From the NCBI GenBank assembly GCA_031284185.1, contig JAITAJ010000229.1, forward strand, positions 1-6,481: a stretch of DNA of 6,481 nucleotides. The letters are read 5' to 3'. The position numbers and the translations under genes were made by a program. How positions within the stretch are numbered: the stretch's first letter is position 1; every line of letters begins with the position of its first letter. Under the pieces are notes generated by a model, which did not search any database, was not told the DNA's origin, and saw only the letters and a list, made by a program, of their open reading frames with translations. Positions 1 through 6,172 of the stretch are shown piece by piece. Source of the stretch: Accumulibacter sp. Its GTDB lineage: Bacteria; Pseudomonadota; Gammaproteobacteria; Burkholderiales; Rhodocyclaceae.

Positions 1-57
1 TACGCCGCCGTCTGGATGTCCTCGTCGCTTGCTCGCCCCAACCCATGCGCTGAACCC

Positions 58-124
58 GAGCGCCCGGTTTTTCCATCCCCCCCGGCGCGACAGCGCCGCA
101 AGCTCATCTGTCTTCTGTCTTCTC
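58..124 (+). repeat. Dispersed palindromic repeat, copy 1
   Basis: This is a roughly 67-base element. It starts with GAGCGCCCGGTTTTT, followed by a C-rich stretch. A hairpin follows at 83-98, with arms CGGCGC and GCGCCG around a GACA loop. It then runs through GCAAGCTCATCTGTC into a CTGTCTTCTGTCTTCT tail. The same element occurs on the minus strand at 5994-6066 and on the plus strand at 6106-6172. Bases 93-119 match the reverse complement of 5999-6025 over 27 bases without a mismatch. I know of no named family it belongs to; REP-like or MITE-like are the closest descriptions. Confidence 0.8.
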
Positions 125-130
125 TAACCG

Positions 131-169
131 CTGTCCTCTGAACCCTGTCCTCTGACCCTCTGTCCTCTG
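131..169 (+). repeat. CTGTCCTCTG decamer cluster, upstream of mreC
   Basis: The decamer CTGTCCTCTG occurs at 131-140, 145-154 and 160-169, a spacing of 14 to 15 bases, joined by short ACC-type linkers. The same decamer recurs downstream of the operon, on the minus strand at 5950-5959, 5978-5987 and 6073-6082 and on the plus strand at 6179-6188. It seems to be an extension of the tail of the adjacent palindromic element. Function is unknown. Confidence 0.75.
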
Positions 170-181
170 GATTCTGAACAG

Positions 182-190
182 TGGGATAAT
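182..190 (+). promoter_or_regulatory. Possible extended -10 promoter for the mreC operon
   Basis: TGGGATAAT fits the extended -10 pattern TGn followed by a TATAAT-like hexamer (GATAAT at 185-190). There is no recognisable -35 hexamer at the right distance, which an extended -10 site can tolerate. It lies about 55 bases upstream of the preferred mreC start and just after the decamer cluster. This is a motif match only; the main operon promoter may instead lie upstream of the window, before mreB. Confidence 0.3.
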
Positions 191-245
191 CCCCCCTCTC
201 TGATCATCGTTGCCGCCGTTCGCTCACCGTACTTTCGTGAATCAC

Positions 246-1163
246 ATGGATCATCAGCCGCCGCCGTTCTTCAAACGCGGGCCGGCACCGCTGGCGCGTC
301 TGTCGTTCTACGCCATGCTTTCGCTGGCCCTGCTGTTCTTCGACTTGCGCTTCCAGACACTGGAACTGCTGCGCCAGGGCGTGTCCCTGTTCACCTACCC
401 GGTTCAGCAGGTGGCGCAAGCGCCGATCGATTTTTTCCGGAAATCGGCCAAGTATTTTTCCACCCTCTCCACCCTCGAACAGGAAAATACGTTCTTGAAA
501 CGCGCCCGCCTGCTCAGCGCCGAAACCCTTCTGCGCACGCGGCAACTCGAAGCCGAGAACCAGCGCCTGCGCCGCTTGCTCGAAGTACGCGAACAACAAA
601 AGATCAGCGGCCGCGTGGCACAGATCATCTACGCGCCGCGCGATCCGTTCTCGCGGCGCGTGGTCGTCGACAAGGGGCAACAGGATCGGCTCTCGCCCGG
701 ACAGCCGGTCGTCGACGACGCGGGCATCATCGGCCAGGTGACCCGCGTATTCCCCTTCGTCTCCGAGATCACGCTGATCACCGACAAGGATCAGGCCGTT
801 CCGATCCAGATTCTGCGAACCGGACAGCGCTCGGTCGTGTTCGGCCTGGGCGACGGACGGCTCGAACTCCGCTTTCTGCCGACCAACGCCGACGTGCAGA
901 ATGACGACCTGCTGATGACTTCGGGACTCGACGGCGTTTTTCCGCGCGGCTTGCCAGTGGCCCGCGTTTCCCACATCGAACGCGACATTTCCTATACTTT
1001 CGCCCGCATCTATTGCCTGCCGCTCGCCGGGGTCGAAAACTTCGGCGAGGTCATGGTGCTCGATCCGCGCGAAGCGCTGACCATTCCCGAACAGATGAAA
1101 CAGCCTCTCGCGCCTGCCCAGACCGGGAAACCCGGCATCAAACGCCGACTGAAAATGGAGTGA
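246..1163 (+). CDS. mreC: Rod shape-determining protein MreC
   Basis: MreC is the bitopic inner-membrane scaffold of the elongasome; it dimerises in the periplasm and contacts PBP2. The 305-residue product has a short cytoplasmic N-terminus (MDHQPPPFFKRGPAPLARL), one membrane span near residues 18-35, a coiled coil about 68-118 rich in E, L, R and Q, and a periplasmic beta-rich region about 122-272. That region carries family-like segments such as DPFSRRVVVDKG, DDAGIIGQV and TSGLDGVFPRGLPV. A basic tail (KRRLKME) ends the protein. I chose ATG 246 because the protein then starts as betaproteobacterial MreC usually does; in-frame TTG 210 and GTG 237 would add 12 or 3 unconserved residues. No Shine-Dalgarno is visible before ATG 246. 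The gene is first in the visible cluster, and its last codons contain the GGAG that probably serves mreD. Confidence 0.95.
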   Translation: MDHQPPPFFKRGPAPLARLSFYAMLSLALLFFDLRFQTLELLRQGVSLFTYPVQQVAQAPIDFFRKSAKYFSTLSTLEQENTFLKRARLLSAETLLRTRQLEAENQRLRRLLEVREQQKISGRVAQIIYAPRDPFSRRVVVDKGQQDRLSPGQPVVDDAGIIGQVTRVFPFVSEITLITDKDQAVPIQILRTGQRSVVFGLGDGRLELRFLPTNADVQNDDLLMTSGLDGVFPRGLPVARVSHIERDISYTFARIYCLPLAGVENFGEVMVLDPREALTIPEQMKQPLAPAQTGKPGIKRRLKME

Positions 1164-1167
1164 GCCC

Positions 1168-1686
1168 ATGCCGCCGACTTCCCACTCGCGCATTCTCTTG
1201 CCTGTCCGCCCCTGGTTCATCGCCGCCAGCCTGTTCGCCGCGCTGCTGCTGAATTTCCTGCCGACCTCGGATTGGTCGTGGATGCCCGACTGGGTGGCGC
1301 TGGTGCTCATCTTCTGGAGCATCCACGAACCCCGGCGGGTCGGCATGGGCGCCGGTTTTCTGCTCGGACTGATCATGGACGTGGCCGACGCCAGCCTGTT
1401 CGGACAGCACGCGCTGGCCTACGTTCTCGCTACCTACGCCGGCGCCGCCATCGCCCGGCGGGTTTCGTGGTTCTCGCTCGACAAGCAGGCGCTGCACGTG
1501 CTGCCCCTGCTGCTCATGGTGCAGGGCGTGCAGTTCCTGGTTCGCGCGATGCCCGACGTCGCGCTGCCCGGCCTCTCTTACTTCCTCGGTCCCCTCGTCG
1601 GCGCGGCGCTGTGGCTGCCGCTGACCTTCCTGCTCCTGCTGCCGCAGCATCAGCCGGAACAACACGACGAGAACCGTCCGATCTGA
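1168..1686 (+). CDS. mreD: Rod shape-determining protein MreD
   Basis: MreD is a small polytopic inner-membrane protein that acts with MreC and the PBP2-RodA pair in side-wall peptidoglycan synthesis; its biochemical role is poorly defined. The 172-residue product fits the family in size. It shows about five to six hydrophobic segments, near residues 14-31, 39-53, 58-72, 79-95, 105-125 and 134-160. The typical early block WMPDWVALVLIFWSIHEP is followed by GMGAGFLLGLIMDV, with the conserved glycines and Asp. The C-terminus is short, hydrophilic and rich in Gln. The ATG is four bases after the mreC stop, and GGAG at 1157-1160 sits seven bases upstream, so translation is probably coupled to mreC. 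Nothing in it looks broken. Confidence 0.93.
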   Translation: MPPTSHSRILLPVRPWFIAASLFAALLLNFLPTSDWSWMPDWVALVLIFWSIHEPRRVGMGAGFLLGLIMDVADASLFGQHALAYVLATYAGAAIARRVSWFSLDKQALHVLPLLLMVQGVQFLVRAMPDVALPGLSYFLGPLVGAALWLPLTFLLLLPQHQPEQHDENRPI

Positions 1687-1696
1687 AGACCCTTCC

Positions 1697-3853
1697 ATGC
1701 TGATCCGCTTCATCTCACCCAACCCGCAGGACAGCGAGCTCGCGCGCTTCCGCTTTCGCGTCGCCTTCGCGGCCGGCACGATATTGCTGGCCTTTTCGCT
1801 GCTGCTCGGGCGCTTCACCTTTCTGCAGGTGTTCCAGCACGAGTATTACACCACCCGCGCCGAGAACAATCGCATCACCTTCATCCCGCTTCCCCCCAGT
1901 CGCGGCATCATCGAGGATCGCAACGGGGTCGTCCTGGCGCGCAACTATTCGGCCTTCACCCTGGAAATCACGCCATCGAAGATCGAGAATCTCGATCAGA
2001 CGATCGAGTCGCTCGATGAATTGATCGAGATCATGCCCAAGGACAGACGGCGTTTCCGCAAGCTGGCCGAGGAAAGCCGGTCGTTCGACAGCCTGCCGAT
2101 CCGCACGCGCCTGACCGACGAGGAGGTGGCCCGCTTCGCCGCCAACCGCTACCGTTTCCCCGGCGTCGAGGTCAAGGCGCGTCTGTTCCGCCAGTATCCG
2201 CTCGGTTCGGTCGGCGCTCATGCCATCGGCTACATCAACCGCATCAACAAGGCCGATCTGGAGATCATCGAGGAAAACGGGCAGACTTCCAACTACAAGG
2301 GAACCGAACATTTCGGGAAGACCGGCCTGGAAAAGAACTATGAATTCCAGTTGCACGGCGAGACGGGCTACGAGAAGGTGGAAACGGACGCCGGCGGCCG
2401 CCCGGTGCGCAGCCTGTCGCGCAACGCGCCGATTTCCGGCAACAAGCTGACTCTGACGCTCGACATCCGCTTGCAGGAAATGGCGGAGAAGGCTTTCGGC
2501 GACTGGCGCGGCGCCCTGGTGGCCATCGAACCGTCGACCGGCGGCATCCTGGCGCTGGTGTCGACGCCGAGCTTCGATTCCAATCTGTTCATCGACGGCA
2601 TCAGCTCCGAGGACTGGGATCAGCTCAACAACTCGCCGAACCGCCCGATGCTCAACCGCGCCGTCAACGGCGCCTATCCCATCGGTTCGACCTTCAAGCC
2701 GTTCATGGCGATGGCGGCGCTGGAGACCGGCAAGCGCACGCCGAACCAGTCCTTCTTCGATCCCGGCTTCTTCACCTTCGGCGGGCACACCTTCCGCGAC
2801 GAGAAGCGGGGCGGACACGGCATGGTCAACATGTACAAGTCGATCGTGCATTCCTGCGATACCTATTACTACATGCTGGCCAACGACCTGGGCATCGACG
2901 CCATCGCGCGCTTCATGAAGCCGGTCGGCTTCGGCAGCAAGACCGGCATCGACATCGACGGCGAATCGGAAGGCGTATTGCCTTCGCCGGAATGGAAGCG
3001 GCGCCGCTTCAAACGTTCCGCGCAACAGAAGTGGTTCGGCGGCGATACCATCTCCATCGGCATCGGTCAGGGTTACACGGCCTACACGCCGGTCCAGCTG
3101 GCACAGGCCGTGGCGGCCCTGGCCAACGACCTGGGCATCGACGCCATCGCGCGCTTCATGAAGCCGATCGGCTTCGGCAGCAAGACCGGCATCGACATCG
3201 ACGGCGAATCGGAGGGCGTGCTGCCTTCGCCGGAATGGAAACGGCGCCGCTTCAAACGCCCCGAACAGCAGAAGTGGTTCGGCGGCGATACCATCTCCAT
3301 CGGCATCGGCCAGGGTTACAATGCCTATACGCCGATCCAGCTGGCACAGGCCGTGGCGGCTCTGGCCAACGACGGCGTGCTGTTTCGCCCGCATCTGGTC
3401 AAATACGTCACCGACAGCCGCAGCGGGGAGAATACGATGATCGAGGCGGAACCCTTGCGGATACTGCCCTGGAAAAAGCAGAACATCGATTTCGTCAAAA
3501 AGGCGATGGTCGGCGTCAACAAGGAGGGCACCGGCGCCCGCGCCTTCGCCGACGCCGAATACGTTTCCGGCGGGAAGACCGGCACGGCACAGGTATTCAG
3601 CCTGAAAGGCACCGACTACAAGGCGCGCAAGCTCAGGCAGGAACTGCGCGATCATGCGCTGTTCATCGCCTTCGCGCCGGCGGAACGGCCCCGGATCGCC
3701 CTGGTCGTGCTCGTCGAGAACGGCGGCTTCGGGGCGCAGTCGGCGGCGCCGATCGCGCGCATGGTGCTGGATTACTATCTGCTCGGCAAGCAGGAAAGCG
3801 GTCCGGCCAAGGAGGACGAGGCCGCCGTGGAAAGCGACGAGGACGAGGAGTAA
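1697..3853 (+). CDS. mrdA: Penicillin-binding protein 2 with an internal 81-residue duplication
   Basis: PBP2 is the class B transpeptidase (EC 3.4.16.4) that cross-links glycan made by RodA in the side wall. The 718 residues comprise a membrane anchor about 22-45, a dimerisation/pedestal domain with RGIIEDRNG (69-77), and the transpeptidase domain. Catalytic motifs are S331-T-F-K334, S386-C-D388 and K627-T-G-T630. D355, D368, H374 and C387 match, in type and mostly in spacing, a zinc site I recall from Acinetobacter PBP2. Family members are usually about 630-650 residues; the excess is an exact tandem copy, residues 394-474 and 475-555, inserted between the SxD and KTG motifs. The frame stays open throughout. 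Copy 2 (PEQQKW, GYNAYTPIQLA) looks more canonical than copy 1 (SAQQKW, GYTAYTPVQLA). The protein ends in an acidic tail. A weak GAAG at 1685-1688 precedes ATG 1697. Whether the enlarged domain still cross-links cannot be told from sequence. Confidence 0.93.
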   Translation: MLIRFISPNPQDSELARFRFRVAFAAGTILLAFSLLLGRFTFLQVFQHEYYTTRAENNRITFIPLPPSRGIIEDRNGVVLARNYSAFTLEITPSKIENLDQTIESLDELIEIMPKDRRRFRKLAEESRSFDSLPIRTRLTDEEVARFAANRYRFPGVEVKARLFRQYPLGSVGAHAIGYINRINKADLEIIEENGQTSNYKGTEHFGKTGLEKNYEFQLHGETGYEKVETDAGGRPVRSLSRNAPISGNKLTLTLDIRLQEMAEKAFGDWRGALVAIEPSTGGILALVSTPSFDSNLFIDGISSEDWDQLNNSPNRPMLNRAVNGAYPIGSTFKPFMAMAALETGKRTPNQSFFDPGFFTFGGHTFRDEKRGGHGMVNMYKSIVHSCDTYYYMLANDLGIDAIARFMKPVGFGSKTGIDIDGESEGVLPSPEWKRRRFKRSAQQKWFGGDTISIGIGQGYTAYTPVQLAQAVAALANDLGIDAIARFMKPIGFGSKTGIDIDGESEGVLPSPEWKRRRFKRPEQQKWFGGDTISIGIGQGYNAYTPIQLAQAVAALANDGVLFRPHLVKYVTDSRSGENTMIEAEPLRILPWKKQNIDFVKKAMVGVNKEGTGARAFADAEYVSGGKTGTAQVFSLKGTDYKARKLRQELRDHALFIAFAPAERPRIALVVLVENGGFGAQSAAPIARMVLDYYLLGKQESGPAKEDEAAVESDEDEE
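2876..3361 (+). repeat. In-frame 243-bp tandem duplication inside mrdA
   Basis: Copy 1 spans 2876-3118 and copy 2 spans 3119-3361. Each is 81 codons and begins with CTGGCCAACGAC (Leu-Ala-Asn-Asp); the same 12 bases recur once more at 3362-3373, where normal PBP2 sequence resumes. By hand comparison the copies differ at 16 bases. Nine changes are synonymous, and seven fall in five changed residues: Val/Ile twice, Ser/Pro, Ala/Glu and Thr/Asn. The unit covers the stretch after the SxD motif through GDTISIGIGQGY and the following helix. It could be a true duplication or an assembly chimera of two strains. Confidence 0.97.
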
Positions 3854-3855
3854 GG

Positions 3856-4962
3856 ATGCTTCCGCCGATGCTTCAGCGCTTCCGCAAGCGCCTCGTCGAA
3901 AACATCGATGGGCCGCTGCTGGCCGTCACGCTGGCCATCATGGCCTTCGGCCTGGCCACCATCTACAGCGCCACGGTCTACGCCAGCGATCGCACCGTCG
4001 CGCAGCTGATGAACCTGGGCGTCGGCCTGCTGGCGATGTGGCTCATCGCCCAGACGCCGCCGCAGAAGCTGATGCGCTTCGCCGTGCCGCTCTACGTCGT
4101 CGGCGTGACGCTGCTGCTGCTCGTCTTTCCGTTCGGCGTCAAGGTCAATGGCGCCCGGCGCTGGCTGTCGCTCGGCCTCATCCGCATCCAGCCGGCGGAA
4201 ATCCTCAAGATCGCCATGCCGCTGATGCTCGCCTGGTATTTCCACAAGAACGAGGCCGTGCTGAGAATCCGCCATTACGCGGTCGCCGGCCTGCTGCTCA
4301 TCGTCCCGTTCGCCCTGATCGCCAAGCAGCCCGATCTCGGCACGGCCATCCTGGTCGGCGCGGCGGGCTTCTACGTCATCTTCTTCGCCGGGCTTCCCTG
4401 GAAGATCATCATCGGCATGATCGCCGCGGGCGTCGCCACGACGCCCCTGGTCTGGAGCCTGCTGCGCGACTACCAGCGCCGACGGATACTGACGCTGATC
4501 GATCCGACCACCGATCCGCTCGGCGCCGGCTATCACATCATCCAGTCCACCATCGCCATCGGTTCCGGCGGCCCCTTCGGCATGGGCTGGTTGCAGGGCA
4601 CGCAGACGCACCTGGAATTCATCCCGGAGCGGCACACCGATTTCATTTTCGCGGTGTTTTCCGAGGAGCGCGGACTGGTCGGCAACGGCATCCTGCTGAT
4701 TCTCTACCTGTCGCTGATCGCCCGCGGGCTGATGATCGCGGCCAGCGCTTCCACCCTGTTCGCCCGCGTGCTGGCCGGTTCGATCACGCTCAGTTTCTTC
4801 ACCTACGTGTTCGTCAACATGGGCATGGTCAGCGGCATCCTGCCGGTGGTCGGCGTGCCGCTGCCCTTCATGAGTTATGGCGGCACGGCGCTGGTCACGC
4901 TGTTCATCGGCGTCGGCATCCTGATGAGCATCCAGTCGCACCGGATGCTGTTGAAGAAATAG
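3856..4962 (+). CDS. mrdB: Peptidoglycan glycosyltransferase RodA (SEDS family)
   Basis: RodA is the SEDS-family polymerase that joins lipid II into glycan strands in the inner membrane, working as a pair with PBP2. The 368-residue length matches the family (E. coli RodA is about 370). About ten hydrophobic segments are visible. Family motifs include FGVKVNGARRW, QPAEILKIA, KQPDLGTA, LGAGYHIIQSTIAIGSGG, GTQTHLEFIPERHTDFIF and the late GVPLPFMSYGG. D262 in the RHTD motif aligns with the catalytic Asp known in SEDS proteins. The ATG lies two bases after the mrdA stop. GGAG at 3847-3850, five bases upstream, supports this start over the in-frame ATG at 3868. The arrangement fits coupled translation of the transpeptidase and polymerase partners. 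No truncation or missing motif was seen. The other SEDS member, FtsW, is unlikely given the PBP2 partner and motif wording. Confidence 0.95.
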   Translation: MLPPMLQRFRKRLVENIDGPLLAVTLAIMAFGLATIYSATVYASDRTVAQLMNLGVGLLAMWLIAQTPPQKLMRFAVPLYVVGVTLLLLVFPFGVKVNGARRWLSLGLIRIQPAEILKIAMPLMLAWYFHKNEAVLRIRHYAVAGLLLIVPFALIAKQPDLGTAILVGAAGFYVIFFAGLPWKIIIGMIAAGVATTPLVWSLLRDYQRRRILTLIDPTTDPLGAGYHIIQSTIAIGSGGPFGMGWLQGTQTHLEFIPERHTDFIFAVFSEERGLVGNGILLILYLSLIARGLMIAASASTLFARVLAGSITLSFFTYVFVNMGMVSGILPVVGVPLPFMSYGGTALVTLFIGVGILMSIQSHRMLLKK

Positions 4963-4984
4963 ACTTTTCCGCGAGGATGGCAAG

Positions 4985-5977
4985 GTGGGAAAAACGGAAC
5001 GGCATCTGCTATCCGGCGCAATCGCCCTCTCGTTTCTCCTGTTCGCCGGATGCGGCGGGCAGCCCGCGCGCGACCCGTCCGCGCCGCGCAGGCCCGGCGC
5101 CGTCACGCAGAAGCGCGGCGGCGCCTACTACAAGGACGACGGCCCGGCCAACGAGATTCCCGCCAACCTCGACCGCATTCCCGATGCCCAGCCGCGCCTG
5201 GAACCGCTGCATCGCGGCGCCAACCGCCCCTATGTCGTGCTCGGACGATCCTACGTGCCCAACACGACCCTGAAACCCATGCGCCAGCGCGGTATCGCCA
5301 GTTGGTACGGCAGAAAGTTCCACGGCCAGAAGACCTCGATCGGCGAACGCTACGACATGTTCGCCATGACCGCCGCGCATCCGACGCTGGCGCTTCCCTC
5401 TTATGCGCGCGTGACCAACTTGGGCAATGGGAAATCGGTGGTGGTGCGCGTGATCGATCGCGGCCCCTTCCATGCCGACCGGATCATCGACCTATCCTAT
5501 GCCGCCGCGTATCGTCTCGGCTACGTCAACGACGGCAGCGCGCGGGTCGAAGTCGAGACTCTGTTGCCGACCGATTCGACCTCGCCGCTCTATGCCAGCG
5601 CCCCGGCGCCGATTCTGCCGCCCAAGCCGGCGGCGCCCGATTCCCGGCACGATGAATTCGAGGCGCTCATGGCGCAGCTCGCGCAGCGGACGGTGGACGG
5701 CGGCGCAAGCGAAACCGGCGAACCGGCGTCGGATGCCGGGACCAAGGGCATATTTCTGCAACTTGGCGCCTTCTCCAGCGAGGAGAATGCCGAGAATCTG
5801 CGCGCCCACCTGACGCGCGAACTCGACTGGCTAGAGGAAAGCCTCCGGATTCAGGCCGGCGACGGCATTTATCGCGTGCGGCTCGGCCCATACGCCAGCC
5901 GCGCGGACGCCTCGGCGGTCGCGGAAAGGATCCGCGCCGCGCTCGGTTCCAGAGGACAGATTACGGAGGATAGGTGA
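4985..5977 (+). CDS. rlpA: Septal ring lytic transglycosylase RlpA, lipoprotein with SPOR domain
   Basis: RlpA is an outer-membrane lipoprotein; in Pseudomonas it cleaves glycan strands lacking stem peptides and helps daughter-cell separation. The 330 residues show a lipoprotein signal peptide with lipobox FAGC (lipidated Cys23) and a Pro-rich spacer. A double-psi beta-barrel domain follows, about 100-193 (GIASWYGRKFHGQKTSIGE, VIDRGPF, RIIDLSYAAA). After a low-complexity linker comes a C-terminal SPOR domain, about 254-326 (IFLQLGAF, YRVRLGPYASRADA), which binds denuded glycan. E121, H132 and D158 correspond to residues important in Pseudomonas RlpA. The GTG start is preferred: GAGG at 4973-4976 is eight bases upstream and it gives a complete signal peptide, whereas the ATG at 4977 is out of frame. 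The last nine codons (SRGQITEDR, using AGA and AGG) and the stop lie in repeat-type DNA, so the extreme C-terminus appears to be recruited from the repeat. Confidence 0.93.
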   Translation: MGKTERHLLSGAIALSFLLFAGCGGQPARDPSAPRRPGAVTQKRGGAYYKDDGPANEIPANLDRIPDAQPRLEPLHRGANRPYVVLGRSYVPNTTLKPMRQRGIASWYGRKFHGQKTSIGERYDMFAMTAAHPTLALPSYARVTNLGNGKSVVVRVIDRGPFHADRIIDLSYAAAYRLGYVNDGSARVEVETLLPTDSTSPLYASAPAPILPPKPAAPDSRHDEFEALMAQLAQRTVDGGASETGEPASDAGTKGIFLQLGAFSSEENAENLRAHLTRELDWLEESLRIQAGDGIYRVRLGPYASRADASAVAERIRAALGSRGQITEDR

Positions 5978-6003
5978 CAGAGGACAGAGGATAGAGAGGA
6001 CAG
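5950..6003 (-). repeat. Decamer repeats overlapping the rlpA stop
   Basis: CAGAGGACAG, the reverse complement of the upstream decamer, occurs exactly at 5950-5959 and 5978-5987, with near copies between (GGAGGATAG at 5965-5973) and after (GAGAGGACAG at 5994-6003). The first copy lies inside the rlpA reading frame; the second begins just after its TGA. The array merges into palindromic repeat copy 2. A further exact copy is at 6073-6082. Confidence 0.75.
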
Positions 6004-6066
6004 AAGACAGATGAGCTTGCGGCGCTTCGCGCCGGGTGGGGGAGGGGAAACCGGGCGCTCAGGTTC
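5994..6066 (-). repeat. Dispersed palindromic repeat, copy 2 (inverted)
   Basis: This copy is the reverse complement of the element at 58-124. It has the hairpin CGGCGC-TTC-GCGCCG at 6020-6034, the GATGAGCTTGCGG flank and the AAACCGGGCGCTCAGGTTC end. It lies directly downstream of rlpA, so copies 1 and 2 bracket the mreC-rlpA cluster as inverted repeats. The hairpin has no following T-tract, so it is not a canonical intrinsic terminator. Confidence 0.8.
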
Positions 6067-6105
6067 GGAGGACAGAGGACAGAAGTTTCAGAAGACAGAG
6101 AAACA

Positions 6106-6172
6106 GAGTGCTTGGTTTTTCGTTCCTCATCCGGCGCGAAGCGTCGCAAGCTCATCTGTCATCTGTCTTCTC
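6106..6172 (+). repeat. Dispersed palindromic repeat, copy 3
   Basis: This copy has the same orientation as the element at 58-124: GAGTGCTTGGTTTTTC, then CCGGCGCGAAGCGTCG, then CAAGCTCATCTGTC and a CTGTCTTCTC tail. The hairpin at 6132-6146 keeps its six-base stem, with one G:T pair in place of G:C, so the fold is preserved despite sequence change. A decamer follows at 6179-6188. The 3' end of the minus-strand gene reads into this copy and takes its stop codon from it. Confidence 0.78.

Larger units (their letters stand above)
5994..6172. repeat. Long inverted repeat between convergent genes
   Basis: Arms 5994-6035 and 6131-6172 are complementary at 39 of 42 positions by hand alignment and are separated by 95 bases. 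The arms are the two facing copies of the dispersed element. A transcript across this region could fold into a long stem, with a small hairpin possible within each arm. It sits between the 3' ends of rlpA and the minus-strand Rpn-family gene, where it might end transcription or protect messages in both directions; that role is inferred. Confidence 0.75.

Noticed and set aside
3..53. Possible tail of an upstream gene (ending ACSPQPMR, stop at 51)
   Set aside because: Only 16 codons are visible, all other frames are equally plausible, and it does not resemble the MreB C-terminus.
58..169. CRISPR array
   Set aside because: Repeats are short, irregularly spaced, present in both orientations elsewhere and have no uniform spacers.
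210..245. TTG start for mreC at 210
   Set aside because: It would add 12 residues unlike MreC N-termini; ATG 246 begins the expected MDH-PPPFF sequence.
1715..3655. Long open frame on the minus strand opposite mrdA (about 646 codons)
   Set aside because: It mirrors the codon bias of the GC-rich sense gene, shows the duplicated block too, and has no recognisable domain; mrdA on the plus strand has clear catalytic motifs.
2992..3855. Upstream extension of the mrdB frame into mrdA
   Set aside because: The Arg/His/Gly-rich translation is out-of-frame mrdA; the real start at 3856 has a good ribosome site and begins family sequence.
3775..5106. Minus-strand open frame opposite mrdB, rich in D, Q, R, H
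   Set aside because: Its composition is that of an antisense shadow of a membrane-protein gene, and it spans the well-supported mrdB and the start of rlpA.
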